Source: an uncultured Clostridia bacterium
GTDB taxonomy: Bacteria; Bacillota; Clostridia; Oscillospirales; Ruminococcaceae
DNA: 39,522 nucleotides
Reading direction: 5' to 3'
Assembly: GCA_947628655.1 (NCBI GenBank)
Contig: CANRAS010000019.1
Coordinates: forward strand, 1-39,522
Part shown: one piece after another, positions 24,550 to 33,060 of the stretch
Numbering within the stretch: the first letter of the stretch is position 1
Layout: every line of letters starts with the position of its first letter
Program-made: the position numbers and the translations under genes
The notes under the pieces: generated by a model
What the model was told of the DNA's origin: nothing
Database searches by the model: none
The model's input: only the letters and a program-made list of their open reading frames with translations

Positions 24550-24872
24550 CGTTAGTTCAGCAGATAATCACAATAGCAATGTGCGCCGTCGGAACGATGC
24601 TCACAAGGTTCCTGCCGTTTTTGGTGTTCAGTTCAAAAAAGCCTATCCCGAAATACGTTGATTATTTGGGACGAGCGCTTGCGGGCACGGTTTTCGGAAT
24701 GTTGATAGTATACTGTTTAAAGGACGTAAACGTCTTGCAGGGAAGTCACGGACTGCCTGAACTTATCGCGATAATAGTTGTAATCGCACTTCACCTGTGG
24801 CAGCGCAAAATGCTCCTCTCTGTAGCGGGAGGAACAGTTTGCTATATGCTGTTGGTTCAATTAGTGTTTTAA
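24546..24872 (+). CDS. azlD: AzlD-family branched-chain amino acid exporter, small subunit
   Basis: 108 residues with four hydrophobic segments. [12 protein letters not shown] near the start and the [12 protein letters not shown] helix fit AzlD. The ATG overlaps the azlC stop. It forms the transporter with AzlC in the cytoplasmic membrane. The stop lies seven bases from the stop of the convergent gene at 24880. Confidence 0.92.
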   Translation: MTLVQQIITIAMCAVGTMLTRFLPFLVFSSKKPIPKYVDYLGRALAGTVFGMLIVYCLKDVNVLQGSHGLPELIAIIVVIALHLWQRKMLLSVAGGTVCYMLLVQLVF

Positions 24873-24921
24873 AAAGCCGTCAGTAATTTCCGCAGAAATC
24901 GGAGGTTTCTTTCGGCTTTTT
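24871..24921. terminator. Weak shared hairpin between convergent genes
   Basis: AAAAAGCCG (24871-24879) and CGGCTTTTT (24913-24921) could pair around a 33-base loop that overlaps the 3' end of the transglutaminase-like gene. As an A/T-flanked stem it could work for either strand but is far from typical. Confidence 0.35.
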
Positions 24922-26064
24922 CTTCGGTATAACCGCGCGCACCGCAATGCCCACGGCTAATACTCCTATGGCAATATACAGCCAATTGTCCGTGTGGTAT
25001 TTTTTTTCGGACACGAGGCGCAGTTCTTCGGGCAGAAATTCTATCGTGTCATCGCCGTAAACGTATCTGTCGGAGTAGTAAGAACCCTTTCCGATATGCC
25101 CCGTAGTGAAACCGTCGGGGGCAACGTCGGACGCCGATGTGAGGATAAACGGGTGCATACGCTTGATTTCCGCGTCGGTGTAGTTCACCGTGTCGCAGGC
25201 GGTAACGTCCGTGAAGTAGTTTTTGCCGTCAAGCACGACCGTGTTCCAGCCGTGCGCGCCCTCGTCGCCCATATATCCCGTGACATAGTGACATTCTATC
25301 CCGCCTAAACCGCACAAATATTCAAACGCCAGACCGTAAGCCTCGCACACAACATTAGTGTCCGGGTCGCCGTCGAATACACTGACTATTCGCCACGGGC
25401 GAATATCCTCTTCGGAAAAATTGTCCGTATCCGCGGCGTGGTGGTCGTATTTCACGGCTTTGCAGATTTCCTCGGCGTAACCGCAGATTTTTTCATAATC
25501 GCTTTTTCCGTCATATTTTGCGGCAATCGCCTTTGCATTTTCAAACGCTTTCTGCGCGTATTCTACATCTTCTTTTTGAATATATCCGAAATTCAATCCG
25601 CTGTCATAGTCGGAGTAATTGATAAAGTCATAGTCGGAGTAATCAACAAACACGGGCGACGGGTAGCAGTACATACTAACGCCGTACACGCCGTATTCGC
25701 TTTCAAGATACGGCGTAATCCAAAGGTAATCGAGCCAGTATGTATATTCGGGAACGTATCGTTCGAGGAAAAACTCCACCTTTTTGGCGGAGGCGTATGC
25801 CTCGTCCCTGCTGTCGGGCATTTCCGAAAATTCAAACCAAACCCCGCCTGCCGGCGGTTCTTCGCCCATTGAAACTTTCCGCAGGAAATCGACCGCCTTG
25901 CGGTAGAGTTCCTTTTCAAAGCCGTTCATATAACGTTCGGGAAGTTCGATACAGCTTGTTATCCGCTCCGCTTTAGGCTCGCCCCGCACGAGTTTTAACG
26001 CAAGCAACCCGCAAAGCAGTACTTCCGCTGTGATAAGTATTATCAGAATTACCTTTTTCGCCAT
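24880..26064 (-). CDS. Membrane-anchored transglutaminase-like protein
   Basis: 394 residues. An N-terminal signal or anchor (about 4-25) and a C-terminal helix (about 366-383) followed by PKKKPKETSDF place the middle outside the cell. The transglutaminase-like core has Cys240 in VVCEAYGLAFEYLC, His271 in AHGWNTV and Asp286 in YFTDVTACD, the complete Cys-His-Asp triad. The region before it (about 105-165) is rich in tyrosine and aspartate (DYSDYDFINYSDYD). Bacterial members include surface proteases and cross-linking or peptide-processing enzymes; the substrate cannot be told. GGAG precedes the ATG at 26064. It may be cotranscribed with purL (70-base gap), since the hairpin between them is oriented for the other strand. 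Confidence 0.82.
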   Translation of the reverse strand: MAKKVILIILITAEVLLCGLLALKLVRGEPKAERITSCIELPERYMNGFEKELYRKAVDFLRKVSMGEEPPAGGVWFEFSEMPDSRDEAYASAKKVEFFLERYVPEYTYWLDYLWITPYLESEYGVYGVSMYCYPSPVFVDYSDYDFINYSDYDSGLNFGYIQKEDVEYAQKAFENAKAIAAKYDGKSDYEKICGYAEEICKAVKYDHHAADTDNFSEEDIRPWRIVSVFDGDPDTNVVCEAYGLAFEYLCGLGGIECHYVTGYMGDEGAHGWNTVVLDGKNYFTDVTACDTVNYTDAEIKRMHPFILTSASDVAPDGFTTGHIGKGSYYSDRYVYGDDTIEFLPEELRLVSEKKYHTDNWLYIAIGVLAVGIAVRAVIPKKKPKETSDFCGNY

Positions 26065-26086
26065 AAATTCTCCTGCAATCGGTTTT

Positions 26087-26126
26087 ACAGCGGGCAGTCC
26101 GAAAAACGGACTGCCCGCTGTTTTTT
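26087..26126 (+). terminator. Strong plus-strand intrinsic terminator
   Basis: A 15-bp perfect stem (ACAGCGGGCAGTCCG with its complement, loop AAAAA) is followed by T6. The U tract lies on the plus strand although both flanking genes are on the minus strand. Its only visible clients are antisense or readthrough transcripts from azlCD. Confidence 0.75.
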
Positions 26127-26133
26127 AACCCGC

Positions 26134-29100
26134 TTAGCTAAAATATTCCACTCCGCTCTTAAACAGCAATTGGTCTTTGTTTCCGTCAACGTTTTTCGCG
26201 ACATAATCGGTTATGCGCTCCGTGTGTCCCATTTTTCCGAGAACGCGTCCGTCGGGGGAGATTATACCCTCGACAGCACACATAGAGCCGTTAGGGTTGA
26301 ACATCGCGTCCATTGTCGGCTCGCCTTTGAGGTCAACGTATTGAGTGAGTATCTGCCCGTTGTCGATAAGTCTGCGCATTATCTCGCCGTTCGCGACAAA
26401 TCTTCCCTCGCCGTGCGAAATCGGTATCGCGTGAATATCGCCGACCTTGCAGTTCGCAAGCCACGGGGATTTATTCGTGCAAATTCTCGTATAAACAATC
26501 TGCGACTGGTGGCGTCCTATTTCATTGTAAGTAAGCGTCGGGCTGTCCTCCGTAGACGTTTCTATATGTCCGAACGGCACAAGTCCGAGTTTTATCAGCG
26601 CTTGGAAACCGTTGCAAATGCCTATCATCAGACCGTCGCGCTTGTAGAGCAGATTTTCCGCGCCGTCCGCGATTTTCGGTATGCGGAAAAACGCGTTTAT
26701 GAACTTCGCCGAACCCTCAGGCTCGTCGCCGCCGCTGAACCCGCCGGGCAGAGCGATAATCTGCGCGTTGTTCATAAGTTTGGCGAACGCGTTTATGCTG
26801 TCCTCTATATCGCCTGCGGTAAGGTTTTTGATAACGAAAATATCCGCTTTCGCTCCACATTCCTCAAACGCCCTTGCCATATCATATTCGCAGTTAGTGC
26901 CCGGAAATACGGGGATAAGAACGCGCGGAGAGGAGATTTTCGGCGATTTGCGGTTTACGGTGAGTTCGCACCCGCCCGTGTATTCCGCTTTTTCGGGCGC
27001 GGGGAGATAGCTTGTCCGCTGTTTGAATATCGGCTCAAGCGTGTTGTCCCAGCTCTTTTCGAGGTCGGTCAAATCAAGTTCAACGCCGTTGCTTACTATC
27101 TTGTATTCGTCTAATGTTTCGCCGATTATTTTAACGCCGTTCGGAACTTCGTCGCCGTCTATTTCCATCAGAAATGCGCCGTAAACGGGCGTGAAAAGCT
27201 GTTCATCGGACAGCCCGTCGAGTTTCGCGCCTATGTGATTGCCGAGCGACATTTTGAAAACGCCCTCCGCAAGTCCGCCGTTTGCTATGCTCCACACGGA
27301 AATCGCCTTTTTCTGCGCTATCAGTTTTTCAACCGTGCCGAACACTTCGCGCACACTGCTCCAGTCGGGCAGACCGTTCAGGTCGTATATCGGCGCGATG
27401 TAGCCTATCTTGCTGAACGGGCATTTAAATTCCGCGCTGATGATATTCTCCGCTTTTGCCGTGGACACCGCGAATGACACGAGCGTTGGCGGTACGTCTA
27501 TAAGTTCGCCGTCCGCACTTCCGTTCTTCTCGAATGTTCCGCTCATACTGTCCTTGCCGCCGATAGCGCCGCACCCAAGTTCAAGCTGAGCCTTGTACGC
27601 GCCGAGCAATGCCGCGAACGGCTTGCCCCAGCGTTCAGCCTTGCCGAGCGTTCTTTCAAAGTATTCCTGGAACGTAAGCCGGCACTTCTTATAAGTACCG
27701 CCCGCCGCGACCACTTTCGCAATGCTCTCGACTACCGCGCAGATTGCGCCGTGATACGGCGACTGTTCGGACACCGCGGGGTTAAAGCCCCAGCCCATTA
27801 TTGACGCGGTGTTTGTCTTACCGCCGAGGACGGGGATTTTCGCCGCCATAGCCTGTACGGGCGTTTGCTGATAACGTCCCGAAAACGGCATAAGCACCGT
27901 TCCCGCGCCTATTGTGCTGTCAAAACGCTGAACCAGCCCTCTTTGAGAGCATACGTTAAGGTCGCTTACAAGGCGTTTCCAATCTTCGGGGGTGTTCGCT
28001 TTGCCCGTGGAATAGCTGACGTGTACTTCGGGAACGTAAACGTTCGTATGCTTTTCCGCGCCGTTCGAGTTTAAGAACTCGCGCGAAATATCCACTATCG
28101 TCTTGCCGTTCCACGTCATTTTAAGACGAGGTTCAGCCTTTACGACCGCCACGGGCGTGCTTTCGAGGTTCTCCTCGGAGGCAAGCGCGCGGAATTTCTC
28201 AACGTCCTTTGCCGCGACAACTACCGCCATTCGCTCCTGCGATTCGGAGATAGCAAGTTCCGTGCCGTCCAGACCGTCATACTTTTTCGGCACTTTGTCA
28301 AGGTCGATTTCAAGACCGTCGGCGAGTTCGCCTATTGCTACCGAAACGCCGCCCGCGCCGAAGTCGTTGCACCGCTTTATAAGTTTCGCCGCGTCGGGAT
28401 TTCTGAACAGCCTTTGCAGTTTGCGTTCTTCGGGAGCGTTGCCTTTTTGAACCTCCGCGCCGCAGGTGTCAAGCGACTGTACGCTGTGCGCCTTTGAAGA
28501 ACCCGTTGCTCCTCCGCATCCGTCGCGTCCCGTTCTCCCGCCTAGGAGAATTACCACGTCATCGGGCGCGGGGCGTTCGCGGCGGACGTTCTTTGCGGGA
28601 ACAGCCCCGACGACCGCGCCTATCTCCATTCGCTTTGCCATATACCCGCTGTGATATATCTCCGCGACGTGTCCCGTCGCAAGTCCTATCTGGTTTCCGT
28701 AGGACGAATACCCCGCCGCCGCAGTCGTCGTTATCTTGCGCGGAGGGAGTTTCCCCGAAATCGTTTCCTCAACGGGCAAAAGCGGGTCGGACGCGCCTGT
28801 TACGCGCATAGCCTGATAGACGTAAGAACGCCCCGAAAGCGGGTCGCGGATAGCGCCGCCCAGGCACGTTGCCGCGCCGCCGAACGGTTCTATCTCCGTC
28901 GGGTGGTTGTGCGTTTCGTTCTTGAACATCAACAGCCATTCCTCGTCCTTTCCGTCAACGTCCACGGTTATTTTCACGGAGCAGGCGTTTATCTCCTCGC
29001 TTTCGTCAAGGTCGGGGAGAAGTCCGTCGTTTTTCAGCTTTTTCGCCGCAAGCGTCGCTATGTCCATAAGGCAGACGGGTTTGCCCCCGCGCCCCAAATC

Positions 29101-29865
29101 CTCGCGGTCGGCGCGGTACTGCGCGAACGTGTTCTCGATATACGGCGTTTTAATGTCCGCCTTGTCGATTATCGTGCCGAAAGTCGTGTGACGGCAATGG
29201 TCGCTCCAATAGGTGTCTATCATTCGTATTTCCGTGATTGTCGGGTCGCGGTGTTCGCTCTTGAAGTAATCCTGACAGAATTTTATGTCGTCGTTGTCCA
29301 TAGCAAGCCCGTAATTCGTGACAAAATCGGAAAGTTCCGCGGGGGTTTTCTTGATGAACCCTTTCAGCGTTTCAACCTCCGTCGGCACGGAGTAGCTTAC
29401 TTTCAGCGTTTTCTTTTCTTCAAACCCGCACTCGCGCGACTCTACGGCGTTTATCAGATAGTGCTTTATCCGTGTGAATTCATCGTCGCTGATGTTTCCG
29501 CTTAAAATGTAGATTTTCGCGTATTTTACATCGGGACGTTCGCCGTGTACGAGCATTTGTATACACTGCGCCGCCGAATCCGCGCGCTGGTCAAACTGCC
29601 CCGGCAAAAACTCCACGGCGAACATACGTTCGTTTTCCGAAAGCGCGGGGAGCGTATAGAACACCTCGTCCATCGGCGGTTCGCTGAACACAGTCGGCAC
29701 AGCCGCCTTGAAATCCTCCTCCGACAGCCCCTCGGCGTCATAGCGGTTGATTATCCTCACGCCCTCAACGCTCTTTATTCCGAGCGCGTCCGTAAGGTCG
29801 GACAGCACAGCCGCGCTTTCCGTAGCGAACAGTTTCTTCTTTTCCACATAAATACGATAAACCAT
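26134..29865 (-). CDS. purL: Phosphoribosylformylglycinamidine synthase, single-chain type
   Basis: 1243 residues, the long form in which synthetase and glutaminase are one polypeptide. The N-terminal PurS-like part is followed by the linker and synthetase domains (SDHCRHTTFGT, NETHNHPTEIEPFGGAATCLGG, GGRTGRDGCGGATGSS). The C-terminal class I glutaminase domain has Cys1084 (GICNGFQ) and His1151/Glu1153 (SHGEG). It converts FGAR, ATP and glutamine to FGAM in purine synthesis in the cytoplasm. GGAGGAG precedes the ATG. mtaB lies 56 bases upstream on the same strand. Clostridia often have this long form. No purine riboswitch or PurR box is evident. Confidence 0.97.
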   Translation of the reverse strand: MVYRIYVEKKKLFATESAAVLSDLTDALGIKSVEGVRIINRYDAEGLSEEDFKAAVPTVFSEPPMDEVFYTLPALSENERMFAVEFLPGQFDQRADSAAQCIQMLVHGERPDVKYAKIYILSGNISDDEFTRIKHYLINAVESRECGFEEKKTLKVSYSVPTEVETLKGFIKKTPAELSDFVTNYGLAMDNDDIKFCQDYFKSEHRDPTITEIRMIDTYWSDHCRHTTFGTIIDKADIKTPYIENTFAQYRADREDLGRGGKPVCLMDIATLAAKKLKNDGLLPDLDESEEINACSVKITVDVDGKDEEWLLMFKNETHNHPTEIEPFGGAATCLGGAIRDPLSGRSYVYQAMRVTGASDPLLPVEETISGKLPPRKITTTAAAGYSSYGNQIGLATGHVAEIYHSGYMAKRMEIGAVVGAVPAKNVRRERPAPDDVVILLGGRTGRDGCGGATGSSKAHSVQSLDTCGAEVQKGNAPEERKLQRLFRNPDAAKLIKRCNDFGAGGVSVAIGELADGLEIDLDKVPKKYDGLDGTELAISESQERMAVVVAAKDVEKFRALASEENLESTPVAVVKAEPRLKMTWNGKTIVDISREFLNSNGAEKHTNVYVPEVHVSYSTGKANTPEDWKRLVSDLNVCSQRGLVQRFDSTIGAGTVLMPFSGRYQQTPVQAMAAKIPVLGGKTNTASIMGWGFNPAVSEQSPYHGAICAVVESIAKVVAAGGTYKKCRLTFQEYFERTLGKAERWGKPFAALLGAYKAQLELGCGAIGGKDSMSGTFEKNGSADGELIDVPPTLVSFAVSTAKAENIISAEFKCPFSKIGYIAPIYDLNGLPDWSSVREVFGTVEKLIAQKKAISVWSIANGGLAEGVFKMSLGNHIGAKLDGLSDEQLFTPVYGAFLMEIDGDEVPNGVKIIGETLDEYKIVSNGVELDLTDLEKSWDNTLEPIFKQRTSYLPAPEKAEYTGGCELTVNRKSPKISSPRVLIPVFPGTNCEYDMARAFEECGAKADIFVIKNLTAGDIEDSINAFAKLMNNAQIIALPGGFSGGDEPEGSAKFINAFFRIPKIADGAENLLYKRDGLMIGICNGFQALIKLGLVPFGHIETSTEDSPTLTYNEIGRHQSQIVYTRICTNKSPWLANCKVGDIHAIPISHGEGRFVANGEIMRRLIDNGQILTQYVDLKGEPTMDAMFNPNGSMCAVEGIISPDGRVLGKMGHTERITDYVAKNVDGNKDQLLFKSGVEYFS

Positions 29866-29921
29866 TTTTTCTCCTCCGAAGTATTTTTTTAGAAGTAATG
29901 AGTTACCCCATATTTACACTA

Positions 29922-31193
29922 TTAAATTAATTGCCCTATGCAATAATTGTCCCGATAGTCGGTTATCTTCACATCCGCGAGCGCCCCGCGCGGGAGTTTT
30001 TCGCCGTAAAGCCGTATTGGGATATAGCTTTCGGAAAATCCGTGCGAAAATTCCGTTCCGCGCGGTTTTTCAACGAGTATCGTCTGCACCGTACCCAGCC
30101 TGCTTTCAAAGAACTTCTGTTCGAGTTCCACAGCAACTGCGGTCAGCATATCAACGCGGTCGCTCCTGACTTTCGGCGGGACTTGCTCCATTTCCGCCGC
30201 CACGGTTCCCTTTCTTAAAGAATACGGGAAAACGTGTATTTTCGCAAACCCTATTTCCCGCGCGAAATCCGCGCTTTCTATAAACTCCTCGTCCGTTTCG
30301 CCGGGAAATCCGACTATCATATCGGTGGTTATCGAGCAATCGGGGAACGTTTCGCGGAGCCGTTCGACTATCCTCCTGTACTGCTCGGTGCTGTACTTCC
30401 TGTTCATACGTTTCAGAACGCTGTCACTTCCCGACTGAAGTGACAAGTGAAAGTGCGGACACAGCGCTTTTGTTTCGTGTAAAGCCGTGATTAGCTCGTC
30501 CGTCATCATTTCGGGTTCGAGAGAACTGAGCCTTATCCGTTCCGCTTTCGAGCGCCCCGCCGCCTTTACCGCGTCGGCAAGCGTGACCCCTATGTCCTGC
30601 CCGTAACAGCAGAGGTTAATTCCTGTCAGGACAATCTCGCGGTGTCCGTTTTCAACGCAGGATTTTGCCTGCTGTTCGATTATTTCAATCGGCAGGGAAC
30701 GCACCCTCCCGCGCGCCGTCGGTATGATACAGTACGAGCAGAAACGGTCGCACCCGTCCTCTATTTTAATAAACGCGCGCGTCCTGTCCTCGTCGGGTAC
30801 GGCGCTGTCTGTTTCGTATTCGCGCGGCAGAGGCGTTATCTTCACGGTCTTTACGCGCGTTTTCAGAAAATCCTTGACAACGCGCGGTATACGGCTTTTG
30901 TCCGAATTGCCGATTACAATATCCGCGTCTTGATTAAGTCCCGCCTCTTCGGGGTAGCTTTGCGGAAAGCACCCGCAAAGCACCGTCACGGCGGCGGGGT
31001 TCTCGCGCCTTGCCCGCGACAGCGCGTGACGAACTTTCGCCGCGGCAGTACCCGTCACCGCGCAGGAGTTCACGACGCAGACGTTCGCCTTGCCGTCCGT
31101 TTTCGTGAAACCGTTTTCCTCAAACGCTTTTTCAATCGCCGCGCTTTCGCAGAAGTTCAGCTTACAGCCTAGTGTAATTACTTTGTACGTCAT
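29922..31193 (-). CDS. mtaB: tRNA t6A37 methylthiotransferase MtaB
   Basis: 423 residues from the ATG at 31193, which has GAGGAG upstream; the frame opens seven codons earlier at a TTG that overlaps this site. The N-terminal UPF0004/MTTase domain has Cys10, Cys44 and Cys73 or Cys75 (GCKLNFCE, NSCAVT, LCGCFPQ). The radical SAM domain has CX3CX2C at 148/152/155 (DGCDRFCSYCIIPTARGR), and a TRAM-like end follows. It inserts sulfur and a methyl group into t6A at position 37 of ANN-decoding tRNAs (ms2t6A). The cytoplasmic enzyme carries two [4Fe-4S] clusters. It may be cotranscribed with purL. Confidence 0.93.
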   Translation of the reverse strand: MTYKVITLGCKLNFCESAAIEKAFEENGFTKTDGKANVCVVNSCAVTGTAAAKVRHALSRARRENPAAVTVLCGCFPQSYPEEAGLNQDADIVIGNSDKSRIPRVVKDFLKTRVKTVKITPLPREYETDSAVPDEDRTRAFIKIEDGCDRFCSYCIIPTARGRVRSLPIEIIEQQAKSCVENGHREIVLTGINLCCYGQDIGVTLADAVKAAGRSKAERIRLSSLEPEMMTDELITALHETKALCPHFHLSLQSGSDSVLKRMNRKYSTEQYRRIVERLRETFPDCSITTDMIVGFPGETDEEFIESADFAREIGFAKIHVFPYSLRKGTVAAEMEQVPPKVRSDRVDMLTAVAVELEQKFFESRLGTVQTILVEKPRGTEFSHGFSESYIPIRLYGEKLPRGALADVKITDYRDNYCIGQLI

Positions 31194-31225
31194 TTCGTTC
31201 TCCTCAAATTTCAATATTCGTATAT

Positions 31226-31336
31226 CGAATATTGTTTAGAAAATATACTTTCTGTACATTTAATTGCTTTTGCGTTAATATTCACAAAGCGAATATTATT
31301 CGGCAAATATACTTTGGGTATATGAATTTGCTTTCT
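31226..31336. repeat. Two AT-rich direct repeats upstream of mtaB
   Basis: CGAATATT, AAATATACTTT and TTGCTTT occur in the same order at 31226-31270 and 31290-31336, about 64 bases apart. Together they fill the gap between mtaB and the metallophosphoesterase. They may form operator sites or result from local duplication; no clear promoter pair is seen. Confidence 0.5.
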
Positions 31337-32189
31337 AATCCGTTTTCCTATGCAGTCGGAGTATCACAAGTTCGGGCGGGTTGTTTATCTTCGGGTAGAG
31401 CGTGCTGTTGCCAAGCCCGCGCGATACCGCCATAGTGCATTGAGAACTGCCGTTTTCTGTCGGATTTGTAATATTTTCCGTAAATATACCCTCGGTATAT
31501 TTTGGGAACCACCCTTGATGAACCGCGAAAAGCCCCTTGTGCCTGAACCTTACCTGCCCGCCGTGCGCGTGTCCCGCAAGCGCGAGCGAGATGTTGTGTT
31601 TTCTGTAAACGTCAAACAGTTCGGGACGGTGGGTAAGCAGTATCGTAAAGCCGGGGCATTCTAAAGCGGACAGCTTTTCATCGGTGAGTTCCGCGGGCGG
31701 GATTGCCGCCCTAAACGTCGGGTCGGAAAGCCCGATAACCGAAATCGTATCGCCCCCGCGCGTTATCGTGACGCGCCTGTCGTCAAGCACTTGTGCGCCT
31801 AAGTTTTCAAGGGTAGGGACGATTTCCGAAAAGTAATCCGCAAAACGCTGTTCGTGGTTTCCGCTTACATAGAAACACGGCGCGTAAGAGGTAACGGCTT
31901 TCAGAAACGCATACGCGTTTTGCCGCCGTGCCGTGTGGAACAAATCCCCCGTAATCGCTGTCATATCGGGCTTTGCGGAGCGTATTGCTCCTAAAAGCGT
32001 TTTCTGTTCCGCGCCGAATTTCGCGTTGTGCAGGTCGGACGCCTGTGCTATCGTGAACCCGTCAAATCCTGCGGGAAGTCCGCTTGAATATAAATCGTAT
32101 TCCGAAACAGTCAGCCGAAAATTGTCCCATATCGTCCAAGCCGTGACCGCTCCGATTGCGGCGAAAACAGCAATAGCCGTTTTATTCAT
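31335..32189 (-). CDS. YkuE-like metallophosphoesterase, membrane-anchored
   Basis: 284 residues with an N-terminal hydrophobic anchor (about 3-21). All metallophosphoesterase motifs are present: DLH (Asp52, His54), GDLFH (Asp82), GNHE (Asn111, His112), THRPE and AGHAHGGQ. These bind two metal ions in a calcineurin-like fold. The family includes YkuE-type and UDP-2,3-diacylglucosamine hydrolase-like enzymes acting at the membrane; the substrate is not evident. The gene upstream of mtaB on the same strand is this one, with about 140 bases between them. Confidence 0.88.
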   Translation of the reverse strand: MNKTAIAVFAAIGAVTAWTIWDNFRLTVSEYDLYSSGLPAGFDGFTIAQASDLHNAKFGAEQKTLLGAIRSAKPDMTAITGDLFHTARRQNAYAFLKAVTSYAPCFYVSGNHEQRFADYFSEIVPTLENLGAQVLDDRRVTITRGGDTISVIGLSDPTFRAAIPPAELTDEKLSALECPGFTILLTHRPELFDVYRKHNISLALAGHAHGGQVRFRHKGLFAVHQGWFPKYTEGIFTENITNPTENGSSQCTMAVSRGLGNSTLYPKINNPPELVILRLHRKTD

Positions 32190-32314
32190 AACTCAAAACC
32201 CTCCGTGTTGGGCAATATGTCGAAAAACGCCATATTCTTTTGTGCAATTTCACCAAGATATAACCTCTCTACTCTTATATTATACTTGAAATCTCCGAAT
32301 TTTGCAATAAGCTA

Positions 32315-32343
32315 TTGACTATTTTGAAATTTATTGTTATATT
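32315..32343 (+). promoter_or_regulatory. Promoter of the first HPr-like gene
   Basis: TTGACT (32315-32320) and TATATT (32338-32343) with a 17-bp spacer. A start near 32350 excludes the in-frame codons at 32334-32349 and supports the ATG at 32400. Confidence 0.7.
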
Positions 32344-32399
32344 ATTTTATGGGAGATGAAATTCTCCTTGCAGAAATAGAAGAAAGGGTGAAATTTTTT

Positions 32400-32645
32400 A
32401 TGACAGAATGTAAGGTAAAGTTAAATTCCATAGCGGACGTGAAAGAGTTCACCTCGCTTGCGAACAGCCGCACGTTTGATTTGGACTTGGTTTCGGGCAA
32501 GTATACTGTAGACGCGAAGTCGATTATGGGTATTTTCAGCCTTGACCTCTCGAAAACCCTGTCGCTCGTACTCCACGGAAGTGATGAAGAGTGCAAAGAT
32601 TTTATGGAAGACGCGAAGAAATTTATAACAGATGTACAAATTTGA
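32400..32645 (+). CDS. HPr-fold protein lacking the phospho-acceptor histidine, copy 1
   Basis: 81 residues from the ATG at 32400 (GAAAGGGTG upstream). The stretch DAKSIMGIFSLDLSK is the HPr region around Ser46, the site phosphorylated by HPr kinase in Bacillota, and length and strand order fit HPr. The region that should hold GLHARPA with catalytic His15 reads NSIADVKEFTSL, so it cannot pass phosphate from Enzyme I to PTS permeases. Crh of Bacillus is the known precedent: a regulatory HPr paralogue without His15. A role in carbon catabolite signalling is therefore possible but inferred. A paralogue follows at 32763. No PTS genes are nearby. Confidence 0.8.
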   Translation: MTECKVKLNSIADVKEFTSLANSRTFDLDLVSGKYTVDAKSIMGIFSLDLSKTLSLVLHGSDEECKDFMEDAKKFITDVQI

Positions 32646-32676
32646 GCGAAAACGCGAAAATACTTTGAAATTCCTC

Positions 32677-32705
32677 TTGACAAGACGAGGGATTTATGGT
32701 AAAGT
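32677..32705 (+). promoter_or_regulatory. Promoter of the second HPr-like gene
   Basis: TTGACA (32677-32682) and TAAAGT (32700-32705) with a 17-bp spacer, about 50 bases before the ribosome binding site. The two paralogues thus have separate promoters. Confidence 0.65.
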
Positions 32706-32762
32706 AAATTCGTAGGAAGAAACATAGGCGCGTATGCGCCCGACAGTGAAAGGATGATTGTT

Positions 32763-32993
32763 ATGACAACTGCAAAGGTACGCATAAACACGATTGATGA
32801 TGTAAAGAACTTCGTCAGCATCGTAACGGGTGTTGAATACGATGTTGATATTGTAAGCGGCAGATACGCTATTGACGCGAAGTCGATTATGGGTATTTTC
32901 AGCCTTGACCTCTCAAAGGAACTTGAACTTCGTATCCACAGCGACAACTGCGCAGATTTCCTCGATGAAATCAAATCGTACGTTGTTGGTTAA
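32763..32993 (+). CDS. HPr-fold protein lacking the phospho-acceptor histidine, copy 2
   Basis: 76 residues from the ATG at 32763 with AAAGGA upstream; an upstream TTG at 32754 overlaps that site. It shares DAKSIMGIFSLDLSK, whose serine corresponds to HPr Ser46, and the pattern VDIVSGRYAIDAKS with copy 1. The N-terminal His15 region reads NTIDDVKNFVSI, again without histidine. The two proteins are related but clearly diverged outside the shared core, so this is an older duplication. A terminator follows at 33017. Confidence 0.8.
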   Translation: MTTAKVRINTIDDVKNFVSIVTGVEYDVDIVSGRYAIDAKSIMGIFSLDLSKELELRIHSDNCADFLDEIKSYVVG

Positions 32994-33016
32994 TTCGCAA
33001 GAATTAGAGAATATTA

Positions 33017-33050
33017 CGTCTGCGGTGAAAACTGCGGGCGTTTTATTTTT
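33017..33050 (+). terminator. Intrinsic terminator after the second HPr-like gene
   Basis: A 10-bp stem (CGTCTGCGGT with ACTGCGGGCG, allowing G-U pairs) closes a GAAA tetraloop and is followed by TTTTATTTTT. The G-U pairs make it work only on the plus strand. Confidence 0.75.
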
Positions 33051-33060
33051 CGGCTAATTT

